A stretch of DNA of 64,000 nt from Plecoglossus altivelis (taxonomy: Eukaryota > Chordata > Actinopteri > Osmeriformes > Plecoglossidae), in the NCBI GenBank assembly GCA_036571765.1, contig BROE01000024.1, positions 2,349,461 to 2,413,460 on the forward strand, given 5' to 3'. The notes beneath the pieces were generated by a model that did no database searches, was not told the DNA's origin, and worked only from the letters and a program-made list of their open reading frames with translations. The translations under genes were made by a program, and so were the position numbers. This document shows, piece by piece, positions 1 to 12,900 of this stretch (the stretch's first letter is position 1; the number at the start of each line of letters is the position of its first letter).

Positions 1-536
1 AACATGTCAGCGTGCATCTCCTGTTACTTCCTGCTGCGGATATCGTCTCTTAGTTCCAGCAGTCTGGACGGCAGCTCGCCGAACGCGTGTCTGTTCAGTT
101 CTAATTGGATCAAGCCTGATGTCGTTAACGTCACCATGGAAATGGCCTCCCCTCAGCATTGAGATGAATCTTTTATCTAATCCAGTCCTCACCTGGCTGA
201 CATTTTTGAGGTTGCCATTTTGCATGAGTGGGTTAGGTTCGGCTTTGGGTTGTGGCCACCCTATTCCAAATATTGCATCTCTCTAGAATGTTCCTTTGAG
301 CGTCTCCAGTGTGACTACAGAGATGCTGGTTCTCACATGAGTAGTTGAATCATTACCTGCCAGCCGCAAACACAGCATTTTCTTAAGGGAGCTGGCGCAC
401 CATAAAGAGCACATCAACTTTTTTTTACAACTTGTAATCTGTAACATTATGATTGAAGCAACGACTGCGTGATAACAGGACGCGCTACGTTGCACCGCTC
501 TAATATTACACGTTGCCCTGTCTTTTGCGATTTCAG
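1..536 (+). other. CUBN intron (5' part of window)
   Basis: No coding exon could be recognised. The expected preceding cubilin exon would encode a G-N-L-V-F...I-K-type beta-helix segment, and no frame here gives it. The stretch ends in the acceptor tttgcgatttcag at 536. Confidence 0.6.
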
Positions 537-3500
537 ATCAAGACTAACAAAGCAGACATCGACAGTATCAAAACCAACGGCGGGGGCACATCCCCCGAAG
601 TCACCAACAAACTCCAGCAGCTGGACACCCGGGTCAGACACCTCCTGCCGTGGTCAGCTGTTGGTTCCTGTCCTGAACGTGGCCTCCAATAGTTGTTGTT
701 AATCCATCCGCTCTTGTTTCCCTTCCCTCCTCTCAGGTTTCTTCGCTGGAGACCAAAGTCACAGCAATAGAACAGGTAAACGTGTCGGCCTCAGCGCTCC
801 AGGGCCGTAATGTTCTGCCACGGCCTTGTGTGACCATGAGCATCCCCCCCTCCCCTCCCTCTGTCTTCTATCCCCCCCTCCTCCCCATCTCTCCTCCCCT
901 CTCTCTCGTTTCCCCTCCAGACGGTTCAGAGGAGGACGTGCACCAGTAACCCCTGCCAGAACGGAGGCAGCTGCCTGGACCTCCTGGACTCCTATCGCTG
1001 CATGTGCCCCAGCAACTGGGGGGTGCGTCCTATACCCTCCACACCCCACCCCCGCACAGGGTCGCTAAACCATAGACGTGCTGCGTGTTGAATAAATAAT
1101 GGTGGTGTTCTTCGTATCTGTGTGTTCTTCACCGCAGGGCCCCAACTGCGCTGCGGATGTGAACGAGTGTCAGACTCTAGCGGGGTCGGCCCAGGGTTGC
1201 CAGAACGGGGCGACGTGTGTCAACACGCCAGGATCATTTACGTAAGCCCTCGCCCTTCTGCCCCTCGCCCTTCTGCCCCTCGCCCTTCTGCCCCTCGCCC
1301 ACCTGCCCCTCACCCATCTGCCCCTCACCCATCCCCCCTCGCCTAACATTACTCAGCGTCTCTGTCCTGGTGTTACAACACAAATTGAACGCAAGTTCCT
1401 CCTCCCTCAACCAATCAGGTGCACTTGTTCTCCGGAATGGTCGGGGTCGCACTGCACGGTTCGCTATGACGACTGCAGAGGCGGAGCCCAGAATCTGTGC
1501 GTGCATGGGATGTGCATCGACGCGGACAGGGTCGTTCCTAACCAGGTACGTCTGACTCCCTTGGTCAGGGACATGATACACATGATGTCAGTGTTACATG
1601 GTCTCTTCAGGGGCGTTCAAGGTTAGGGATGATTCAATGCATTTGGTATAAAATTATATTATAAATAAATATATATAACGTTTTACCGAGTCGCATTAAG
1701 ACTTGAAAGATCATGAGGTGAGATGAGAAGAGATACTTGTTTCCATATCCGCGTCTCCACTTTTGGACTTTAGCATTTCTTTTTCATGTATTTTGTGTTT
1801 AGAATAAATGGGAAGGGGTTATGGATGTAGCTTAGGGCACAGGCATGACCACAAACAACAAGACCCCCTTTAGACCCCCTTCCTGTCCATCAGTCAGCAG
1901 CTTCTCTTCAGCTCTTGTCAGTCATCACGGCTCCACGTGGAAAACCCCAGCTCTTCCCTGACTAGACCGCGCTCTAAGTGGCCTTCATTAATTCTGACTA
2001 GACTAGAACATTCCTCATAGCCAAGCGCTCTTCCGTGCCCCGCGCAATTAGCTCCCAGAGACGAATGGCCAATTAGGTCGGACGAGACACGGCTTGTTGG
2101 AACCAAGCTTGATTTAGGACCTCCGTCGGAGGTTAAGAAATGGTTTTCATAATTAACCAGTACCAGTCCAGCACACTGTGTAGTCCATTACACTCTCATT
2201 CTAGATAGGTGATTTGGAACGGGGTCATGCATTATGCTGTACGACCTTTCAAAACAGATTTATTTATGTGAATTATTCCACATCTACGAGCTCAAATGAA
2301 ATGTAATGTCATCTAATTAATTAATGGCTTGTGTATGAATGCGTGAGGAACACAGCTTTATATGCATATTACATGTACAGGTTCCATTGAACATCCTATT
2401 ACTTAACTGTGGTAACTAGACAGTCGTGTCAGCAAGTTCAAGTTCAAGTTCAAGTTCAAGTTCAAGTTGTGCTTTATTGTCATTCCGCTACATGCGGGTG
2501 CATACAGTGGAACGAAATGTCGTGTCTCACAGAGCCACGGTGCTACATAAGTACAGACATTTAACAGTACAGTTTAACAACAAACAATTTAAAATAAATA
2601 TAACATTTCTCCTATACATAAACTAAACAGGATACAAACTATACAAACTGTACGAATACAGCAGCAGTACATCCATCCTGTTGTCATGTGTCTGTGCAGC
2701 CTATGTACAAGTGTATCTGTGAGACGGGATGGGGGGCTTCGCCCGGCAGCCCGGCGTGCACGGCCGACGTGGACGAGTGCAGCCTTCCGACCAAGCCCTG
2801 CTCCAGCAACCCTGTCGTGGACTGCTTCAACACTCCAGGCTCCTTCTACTGTGGCGCTTGCCCCGCAGGTGAGCCGTCTGATCTGGGGTCTGATCCCCGA
2901 CTCAAGAGGAGGTTGACCATTTGAGATGGGAGCTTTTGAGACGGATACAGGGCAGGGCAACGCTGGTGATAGACTGCATGGAAGTCCGCTCTCCCTAAGC
3001 CAAACCTGCAGCAGAGATCACAGATCTGGCTAGGCCTGCTCTGGATCTTGTCTCAGTTACAGAGAGTAGTAACATCCTGATTCAATCGACTCCCCGGAAG
3101 AGCTGTCTGTGTGTGTGCATGTGCGTTTTGTGTGAGAAAGAGAGAGGGAGAGAGAGACGTTTAGAGTGGACAGCTAAACGAAACAACCTGTGATGCTCCA
3201 CCACATTACAGCGAGTGCCATGTTTCTCCACAGGTTGGCAAGGCAACGGGTACAGCTGCCAGGATGTGAACGAGTGCACCACCAATAACGGTGGCTGCTC
3301 CACTTCTCCCATGGTGCAATGCCTCAACACCATGGGCTCCTTCCACTGTGGGTCCTGCCCTCCAGGTCTGGCAGCGTGGCATTTAGCAACATGGTGCATG
3401 TGAAGAGGAGACTGATATCACAGTTTTTAATGGGTTTGTTGATCCGTGTTCAGGATACGAGGGAGATGGAAGAGCATGCACTCAGATGAACATCTGTGCC

Positions 3501-5305
3501 AGTAACAATGGAGGGTGCTACGCCACTGCTACCTGCACCTCCACTCCAGGTACACATATATACTCAGTCACATACTCACGCTGATGTGGACGGGTCCTAA
3601 GTTCCTCAAAAAAACACATACTGAACAATATCTCTCACTCAAAGTTCCATAACGTGCTCACGCACACATAAACACACGCATGCACTTGCACACACACACA
3701 GCATAACTTTCGGTATTTATTGCGTCTCATGATCACCGGCTGTTGTGTGCAACGCTGAGCAATTTAGTCAGGTGTTTACAGCTGTAGCAACCGGTTACAC
3801 CCAGTTTCGAAGGGAGCAAATCTTCACTTCAGCGATGATGATGATAGGGTCATAAAATCACACAGACAAAAGTCATACATTTGCGGGTCTGTAATTGAAT
3901 TTTAGCTGTCATTTCAAGCATGATTTCCTCCTAAACAGAACAGAAAAGAGATCAATATTTGAACATTTTCGACGTTAAATCACATCTTTCTTTCCATGTC
4001 AACAAACTACATTTATTGTCATGCGCCAACTTATCAAAGATAATTCAATTTAGTGACTGTGGCCTCAAACTCTGACATCCTCCCGTTCTCTCCAGGCTCC
4101 AATCTCCCAGTATGCACCTGTCCTCCGGGGTATGAGGGCAATGGCTACGGCCCCACAGGCTGCTCCCAGACCAGCAGCATCTGCCAGACCAACAACCCCT
4201 GTGTCAACGGGCAGTGTGTGGTGAGTCACTTTGACCTCACTGGAGCTGTCACAGCATAGACTCAACTCATCCTGGTCCACCACTGGAGCAGGCATGACAG
4301 ACTTGGTTATGAGGTGGCATTTTTCTGGAGGGGGGGGGGAATGACCGTTGTCTGTCCACTCCCACCCCCACCCCCACTCTCTCCCCCATCAGCCCACCAC
4401 CACCAGCCAGGGGTACACATGCAGCTGCAATCCAGGCTGGGGCGGAGTGAACTGCGACCAGAACGTCAACGAGTGCGCCAGCAGCCCCTGTCAGAACGGC
4501 GGCACCTGCACCGATGGGCTCAACGGCTTCACCTGCACATGCAGCGACCAGTGGACGGGCCCGCTCTGCCAGACCCCCCAGCAAGGTAAGAGGTGTGGCG
4601 ACAAGGGAGGGGGTTTTAGGGGGGATAAGGGGGAAGGTGTGTGTATATGGAGGGGTCGCGGAGGGATTAGTAAGGGTGGGCCGAGGTTGCGAGTTGTGAG
4701 GTGTTGCACCATGCCATTGGATATGTGGAGTGTGTGTGAGCGTGTCATCACCTGTATGTGTGTGTGTGTTTTTGTGTGTGTGTTTGTGTGTTCCAGCGTG
4801 CGGTGGCAACCTGTACGGTCCAGCCGGAACATTCAGCTACCCTAACACCCCAGGCGGTGATCAGTACGACCACCTGGTCAGCTGTGCCTGGGTGATCAGA
4901 GTGGACTCCAACAAGGTCTTTTTGCGGTCTTATCTTGTCCTATCCCACCGTAGAACGTGTGTGAGCCGAACCAGAACGCTCTGTTTTTGTCCTTCCTCTC
5001 CCTTGTCCAGATCGTGCGCATCACGTTCCCTCACTTCGACCTGGAGAACAGCGTCAACTGTAACTTCGACTTCCTGCAGATCCACGATGGCGACAGCGCC
5101 TCGTCCTTCATGCTGGGGAAATACTGCGGCACCAGCGCTCCCGCCGAGCTCCACAGCTCCCACAATGCACTGTACTTCTGGTTCCGCTCGGACCACTCGG
5201 TCAACGCTGGGGGCTTCACCGTGGCCTGGCAGTCCCAGGACCCAGGTGTGTGACTGTGTGTGTATGGGTCAGTGTATGAGTGTGTGTGTGTGTGTGTATG
5301 GGTGA

Positions 5306-5344
<39 letters not shown>

Positions 5345-6468
5345 AGTGCGTGTGTATGGGTGAGTGTATGAGTGTGTGTGTGTGTGTGTGTATGGGTGAG
5401 TGTATGTGTGTGTGTGTGTGTGTGTGTGTTTGAGTGCATGTGAGTGCGTGTGTATGGGTGAGTGTATGTATGTGTGTTTGTGTGTATGGGTGAGTGTATG
5501 AGTGTGTGTGTGTGTGTGTGTGTGTATGAGTGTGTGTGCGTGTGTGTGAGTGTATGAGTGTGTGTGTCTGTATGGGTGAGTGTATGAGTGTGTGTGTGTA
5601 TGTGTGTGTGTGTGTGTGTGTATGAGTGAGTGTATGAGTGTGTGTGCGTGTGCGTGTATGAGTGTGTGTTTGTGTGTATGGGTGAGTGTATGAAGGTGTG
5701 TGTGTGTGTGTGTGTGGGCGTGGGTGAGTGTATGAGTGTGTGTGCGTGTGCATGGGTGAGTGTATGAGTGTGTGTGTGTGTGGGCGTGGGTGTCCGAACA
5801 TAAAACCTCCGTGTCTGGATGTCCCTAGTGTGTGGTGGCCTGCTAACCGATCCCCATGGCAACATCAACTCACCCGGTTACCCTGGCAACTACCCCCCGG
5901 GTCGGGACTGTTACTGGATGGTGGACGTGGGCCCTGGCCTGCTCATCACCTTCGCTTTCGGAACACTCAGCCTGGAAAATCACCCCGACTGTGAATATGA
6001 CTATCTGGAGGTGAGGTGCCATGGCAACGCTGAGGAAGTCCCATGGTGGACTGGTGAATGAGAATGAATGAATGGGTGAATAAATAAGGGAACAAAAGAA
6101 TGAACTGAGAATTAATTAATACATCAAGAAAAATTACAGAAAAAAGAAAGAAAGAAGGAGAAAGAAAGAGAGAAAGAAAAAGAAAGACACTCTTGTTCCT
6201 TTCTCTACCTTCCTTAACCAATCTGGGTTCTTTTGGGTTCCCTGTGGTTTAGATCCGGGATGGTCTCCTCCCGGAGGACCCAGTCCTGGGGAAGTACTGC
6301 AGTTCCTCGTCCCCTGCTCCGGTCCGGACCACAGGCCCTGCAGCCTGGGTCCACTTCCACTCTGACTTCATCATAAACGACAGAGGCTTCCACATCACCT
6401 ATATAACAACCCCATGTAAGACAAGGCTAGTTTATGTGACCAGAAGGTCGAACGGAGGTTGCGTTTGT

Positions 6469-6523
<55 letters not shown>

Positions 6524-6882
6524 CAAACACTCTTAATTCACCCTCGGCAATAGGTTTACATGGCATTCATTTTATTGTTATTTGATCTTTCTCTCAATTC
6601 AGTTGTTTTTTAAATCCATTTCTTGTTTTGGTGATAAGCCTGACTTAATCTCCTGGCGCCTGTCTTGTGTCTCAGCTGACCCCGGGTGCGGCGGTACTTT
6701 CACGGAGAGCGAAGGCATCCTCATCTCTCCCAACTGGCCCAACAGCTACGCCCACAACCGCCAGTGCATCTACATCATCAGGCTTCCCGTCGGAGAAGTG
6801 GTGGCCTTCAACTTCACACACATGGACCTGGAGACGCACAGCGGATGCCTGTTCGACTACGTGGAGGTAGGGAGGCAGGCGT

Positions 6883-6916
<34 letters not shown>

Positions 6917-9900
6917 GGTGGGGTTGCTTTTAGAAATGTGATTGTGTGTTGTGAGTCGTATGTGGAGTTGTTCACCGTTGAAGGGAATTGTGAGACACTT
7001 TTTGCTGCGATCGAGGGGACGGCTTTTATACATCCGACCTCCTCCACCTTGTCCTCCTTTTCCAAACTCCTCTTCATCTAAACCCCCCCTCTTCCACCCC
7101 CTCCTCCCCCCCACCCTCCCAGGTGCGTGACGGTGCCGGTGAGACTGCTCCCCTGATAGGGAAGTACTGCGGCACCACCCTGCCTGCGCCCATCTCCACC
7201 ACCTCCAACTTCCTCTGGCTGCGCTTCAAGTCGGACCAGTCCGTCAGCCGCTCCGGCTTCAGGGCCCTCTACGAAGTCGGTGAGACCTCCACAGTAACCG
7301 CCGTTTGCGCCGCAAGACACGGTCGCTCCACGTCCCAGAGACTCAGAGTCCCTAGAATAACGAGGGTCCTCTAGGCCTCTGCCTTGACGTAGTCATGTAG
7401 ACGGGAGAGACTCTGCAGTTTAGAGATACCCTACCTCAGGGCTGCCAAACCCTTGTCTCATTGATCTCGTTCTCTCGGTAATTACGTTTTCCTTCCCCAG
7501 ACCCCATCCCTCCCCCCCCTACATCCAGCCCTCGGTAGTTAGGCAGGGTGGGGGCTGTGTGTGATGGATAAAAAAGGCCCGTAAATTCAGCTGACGCTCC
7601 CACGGGTGTGTGTGTGTGTGTGTGTGTGTACGTGATTTACCATATCTATTATACAGGCATAGATGGTTCTGCTATGCTAGCACTTTGTCTGTGATTAAAC
7701 ATGCTCTTGAACTGTGCAGTAGAAACCCTGAAGGTTTGCCAAGAGGGCTTTTTATGCACCCAGTCCTCCCTCCCTGCCCCCCTCCGTGCTCCCTTCATCC
7801 CCCCCCCATCCACCTCTCCACTTTGCAAAAACCTCTCCGTCTCTCTGTAGTAACGGGCGTCTGACAGACTGCGTTAGCGGCGCCATGTAGGCTGAGTCCA
7901 GGTCTGAATAAGCTGATGCGCTTCCAACTGTGTGCTTTCCTCTCACACACCAGGGTGGTGCAGAGGGAGGCATCTGGCCAAACGCTACCGGAATGTTCTA
8001 TGACAGTAAAACCGAACGCACGCAAATGTTCAGAGTCCGTGGCCCCACCTCACCCAAGACCCCCCCCCTCCCCCCCATGCTCTCTCCTTCCTCCTCTGTT
8101 CCTCCCCAGGTTGCGGGGGCACCTTCTCGGGGACGGGTCAGATTCGATCCCCCTTCCATCCCGTCGCCTATCCCCACAACAAGGACTGCGAGTGGGTCAT
8201 CAACCAGCCAATAGGATACATTGCAACGCTCAACTTCCTGTCCTTCGACATCGAGGGGGGGACCTGCAGATACGACTTTGTCGAAGTAGGTCGCCCTAGC
8301 TTTGTTTAAGTACCCTGTGTGTGATGTCACCCGCGTGGGATAGTTCTACATTTGTTGCTCGCATGAAACACAGAATCGGCAATATCTGAGCTGACTGACG
8401 AAAACAAACGTCAACATAATCTCTCTAGGTCAGAGACGGTTCCTCGAGCAGCTCTCCTCTGATTGGAAAATACTGTGGCAACACACCCCCCCCCATGATC
8501 CAGTCCACCCAGCAGTCACTGCACGTCCGCTTCAAGACTGACGCCTCTGTCAGTAACCTGGGCTTCATGGCCGCCTACGACAAAGTCATGGATGGTAAGT
8601 CCTGTCTCTCCAGACATCGTGGCAGGCGGAGGAGATGTGGAAAGGCATTTGTGTGGAGAGGGGATATTTTCTTTTTCTCTTTGACGTCTCCCCTTGGCGA
8701 GTAACTGGATCCGTTCCTCTTTTTCTCTCTCCTTGTCTCCCATCCTCTCTCGATTTCTCTCTCTCCGTCTTTCTCCGTCTCTCTCTGCATCTCTCTTTCT
8801 GTCTCTCTGTCTCTGTCTGTCTGTCTGTCTCTCTCTCTTTCTGTCTCTCTCCGTGTCTCTCTTCATCTCTTTCTCTTTGTCTCTGTCTCTCTCTGTCTCT
8901 CTTTTGCTGTCTCTCTCTCCGTCTCTCTCTCTCCATCTCTCTCTTTGTCTCTGTCTCTCTCTCTGTCTCTCTCTCTCTCTGTCTCTCTCTCCATCTCTCT
9001 CTCTTTGTCTCTGTCTCTCTCTCTCCCTCTCTCTGTCTCTCTCTCTCTCCCTCTCTCTGCCTCCCCCATTCTCCCAGGTTGTGGGGGCACTCTCACCAGT
9101 CCATCCGGTTCCCTCAAAAGTCCCGGCCACCCCAACGGGTACCCGCACGGCACCAACTGCACCTGGTTCATTTCCGTTGTCCCCGGCAACATCATCCGCC
9201 TCACGTTCACCTCCTTCAACATGGAGTTCCACATGAACTGTAACTTTGACTACGTGGAGGTGTACGACAACGGCACTGTGCAAACGGGCACCAAGATCGG
9301 CAGGTAATCGACCATACAAAACCATGGCAACCTCAGTTTGGCGTTTAGGTGGTAGACAAATAATAGAATGTTGAATCCAAGTCTACTCCAAACTATAAGT
9401 AATGACAGAATTCTTATGACTGTAAAAAAACAACATTGCACCTGTGTAATATCTTGGATATCTATTTTAAATTGTAGTGATGTAATTTAAAGATGTTTTC
9501 CAATTTATAGATTCCCAGTGCTAATCTGTAGTATTATTCCCCCTGTGTGTGTGTGTGTGTGTGTGTGTTTGTCTAGGTACTGTGGGCGATCCGTCCCTCC
9601 CTCCATAACCAGCACAGACAACCTGTTAACAGTGCTGTTTGTGTCAGACGCCAGCCTGGCCATAGAGGGATTCGCCGCAAACTACATTTCCATCAACGCC
9701 ACCACTGGTACAGTCAAACAGGAAAAACACTACAACGTACCTTGGGACATTTTAAGGGTTAAAGGGGGCTGGCATGGTGGTTCAAACTAACTGTACATAA
9801 ACACTTTCCAGGAAAGTAAGAAGGGACTATGGAATGGAAGATTGAAATAGAACTACTCACTGTCAGCTATGTTAGGTTGTTCATCCCATCATCCATCTCC

Positions 9901-12900
9901 ATTCCACCCTTCAGCCTTTCACATGTTGTTGTCCTCTTCCCCTCCCATTTTCCCTCTCTCCCCTTCCTCCTCTCGCCCTCCCCCGTCCGCTCTCCCCCAG
10001 ACTGCAGCGAGATGTTCACAGCTCCCACGGGAGAGTTCAGCTCCCCCAACTACCCCGACAACTACCCCCTGAACCGCGAGTGCGTCTTCACCATCGTCGT
10101 GGAGCTCAACATGCAGATCATGCTGAACTTCACCGACTTTGAGCTGGAGGGTAGCTTACCCAGCTGCAACTTCGACTACGTGGAGATCAGGTGAGAGAAG
10201 ATGCTCTCACGCGAGAGACCAGGCATCGCATTCAGGATCAGGCCCCTCAGGACTTGGAGTAGTCCTCACGTTGATGCTCTTTCTCTCTTTGTCTCTCTCT
10301 TCGTGTCTCTCTGTCTCTCTCTTGTCTTTCCCCATTGGCAGAGATGGAGGTTACGAGACGTCTCCCTTGATTGGCAAGTTCTGCTCCACTCAGAGGCCTC
10401 CTGTCCTGGTCTCTCACAGTAACCGCTTGTGGATCAAGTTCCGTTCCGACCACGTCGTCAATTATAGGGGCTTCAGAGCCCACTGGGATGGCACGCAGAC
10501 AGGTGTGTGTGTGTACAATATGTCGACGTTAGCGCATATACCTTTCTAAGTCTCCTTCAACTCTTAGCCCACCATAACGGTTTTTACCCCACCTACCACT
10601 TCTTCCAACCATCCCTTGCCCTCCTCTCCACTGTCCACCAGGCTGTGGAGGCAACCTGTTCACCAGCATAGGAGCCTTCTCCTCTCCAGGCTACCCCCTC
10701 CCCTACCACCCCAACGTGGAGTGCTACTGGAGGATCCGCTCCAGCCAGGGCAGCCAGCTCCAGCTCACCTTTGGAGACTTCCACCTGGAGGCCGGCAGCT
10801 GTACCTTTGACTACCTGGCTGTGAGGGATACGCACACACACGCACACTCACCCCCCATGTTTGAGAGACGTCTTTATAACGCCGGAAACACCCAAACTTA
10901 ACTCTACGACCAGTGTGGCTAAATGGGATCTGAACCGCATGTACTTTGTTTGTGTGTGTGTCTGTGTGCGTGCGTGTGTGTGTGTGTACTATGCAGGTAT
11001 ATGACGGGAACAGCACCAGCGCTCCTGAGCTGGCTAAGCTATGTGGAGATGTGATGCCAGCTCCAATCATTGCCTCCAATAACGAACTCTACGTTAAACT
11101 ACGGACTGACAGCAGTGTTAGTGCGGGGGGCTTCCTAGCATCCTATAGGACCTGTAAGTCACCACACACACACACACACACAAACACACACTCTCATTCA
11201 CACCCCATCTCACGACCACCCACACACAGACTTTATGACTCTGTTTATCCAACACACACAGTCCTTGTTATTCCCGTACTACTTACACTTCACACTTCGA
11301 TATACAGTTCATCACACAACCCAGGTTACCAACATTGGCGGCCCACAATTCCTTTCTGTGGCTCCCATGGAAACAGCCAAGGTTAGGCGAGGTTCACCAG
11401 GGAACTGCGCTGAAAACAAAGGGGGGGGGATTGACGTTAAGATAGTCGCTCCTCAAAGGAATGTTAACTTTTGAGACAGGAGAACCCTCTGTTTCATTCT
11501 CCTGCACCGGGTTGGTTCCTTTTAAAGGGCTCCTGAAAGCAGAGGAGGTCATCAGTGGAGTCTGTCTTGTTGAGTCCTGGCAGCTGTGCCCTCGCTAGCT
11601 TGGCACTCTCTCTCTGCTCCACGTTCTCAATCTCTGACTCTCTAATTAAACTCGCTAAGTAGGAGGGAGGTCAACCTGGCTCCCACACTCAAGTCTGACT
11701 TGGATGAAAACATCGCGGGTCGACTTGCAGTGGCGGAGTTTCATTAAAATGTCTACGTGAAATGTTGCAGTCGCACTTGCTTTGAGCTATCGAATTCTGT
11801 TGACAGGACTCGGTCAAAGTGTTGGATCCTGGAAAAGAAACATTTTGAAATTCTCTCTGTTTTCTCCCTAGACTGTGAGGGCATAGTCATTGGCAACAAG
11901 AGCAGAGGGGTACTAGAGTCCCTGAACTACCCTAACAACTACCCCTTCAACACCATGTGCAGCTGGACCATCCAAACCACCATGGGCAACACCATCAACT
12001 ACACATTCACGACCTTTGACCTGGAGAGAACAAGTCCCTCGTGTGCTTATGACTATTTTAAGGTGAAAAAACCCCAAACACATTTCACACACGCAGAAAA
12101 CTCTGTATTATCTAACTGGCAGGTTTCTTCTGGGATGTGCGCCTACAGCTTCTCATGTTTAATATTTTCCTGTCAGTTTTCCACCAGTTGTAGTTCAAAC
12201 CACATTTCTCTGGAATGCACTCCAGTTGGAGTCATAGAGTACGTACATGGTAACGGCCCTGAATCCTGAGAACGTTTGCCTCATTCACACAAAGGAAATG
12301 TTTTAGGGGAAAAAGTACCAGCGTGTTGTTTTCCTTTTTTTCCGGGAGGCCCCCGCGGTCACCATGACAACTCCAACACACATGACATCACCCACTGCTG
12401 GTTAAAGACGGTTGTTCTGTGTGTGAAGGTTCCCTGGAGACTTTCATTTTTCCCCCCTCTTTGTTGTTGGCACTCTTTAGCTAAGCTGATCTCATCCCGT
12501 GTGTGTGTGTGTGTGCGTGTGCGTGTGCGTGTGCGTGTGTGTGTGTGCGTGCGTGCGTGTGTGCGTGTGTGTGTGCTTGTGCAGTTACAAAAATGGCTCT
12601 AAAATCGAAACAGAATAACTGGTCTGTGTTTCCCGGCATCGAGTCGCATCAAAACAAACTTCCTCTCAGCTTTCGAGTTGAGTCTTTAAAACACAACTGT
12701 GGCCTTGCTGAAACAGAACGGTTTTATCTCAGGTAGTTCTGACTTTCAGAGTTTAGGGTTTCAGGCCCCTGTTGAGTTTTGGCTCGACGTTGTGTATTGT
12801 CACACGTAAACCCTTGAGTTATGCAGGTGATGTAACCGTGAAAGATTCCGTCGACATGACAGACCCCCCTAACGCATGTTCTGATCTGTCTACTGCTTGC

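Larger units (their letters stand above)
537..4585 (+). other. CUBN: CUBN N-terminal coiled coil and eight EGF-like modules (exons 537-4585)
   Basis: Coding exons: 537-632, 737-775, 921-1022, 1138-1241, 1419-1545, 2700-2868, 3234-3365, 3454-3549, 4096-4220, 4393-4585. The first two encode a heptad-like stretch (I-K-T-N-K-A-D-I...V-S-S-L-E-T) that in mammals lies in the trimerising, amnionless-associated stalk. Eight EGF-like modules follow. Calcium-binding starts DVNEC or DVDEC occur in modules 2, 4, 5 and 8. Modules 1, 2 and 8 have the O-fucose pattern C-x4-[S/T]-C (CQNGGSC, CQNGATC, CQNGGTC) and the Asp/Asn hydroxylation pattern ending CxC. Module 4 has CGAC instead of CxC, as in human. Each intron was placed by an AG...GT pair that keeps the frame and the cysteine spacing. 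The start at 4393 rather than 4406 was chosen because it matches human length to within one residue. Confidence 0.93.
4797..8594 (+). other. CUBN: CUBN CUB domains 1-4
   Basis: CUB1 exons 4797-4915 and 5011-5245; CUB2 5829-6010 and 6253-6415; CUB3 6676-6866 and 7123-7279; CUB4 8110-8285 and 8429-8594. Each domain opens with a C-G-G type cysteine, has the mid-domain intron around the D-Y-L/V-E strand, and closes on the S-D-x6-GF loop. The calcium triad (Glu, Asp eight residues later, Asp in the SD loop) is complete in CUB1, CUB2 and CUB3. In CUB4 the Glu-Asp spacing is seven. The donor of exon 4797-4915 (AAG|gtcttt) is weak. The donor at 5246 runs straight into a GT satellite. Confidence 0.95.

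Noticed and set aside
7..225. Possible upstream cubilin exon or minus-strand ORF of 72 codons
   Set aside because: No frame gives the expected cubilin beta-helix sequence and no matching splice pair was found.
5031..5868. Minus-strand ORFs of 199 and 256 codons rich in T-H-T-H
   Set aside because: Translation of the GT satellite on its complementary strand, one running into a CUBN exon antisense.
8516..9325. 269-codon minus-strand ORF rich in R-E-R-E
   Set aside because: Translation of the CT satellite; overlaps antisense to the CUB4 and CUB5 exons.
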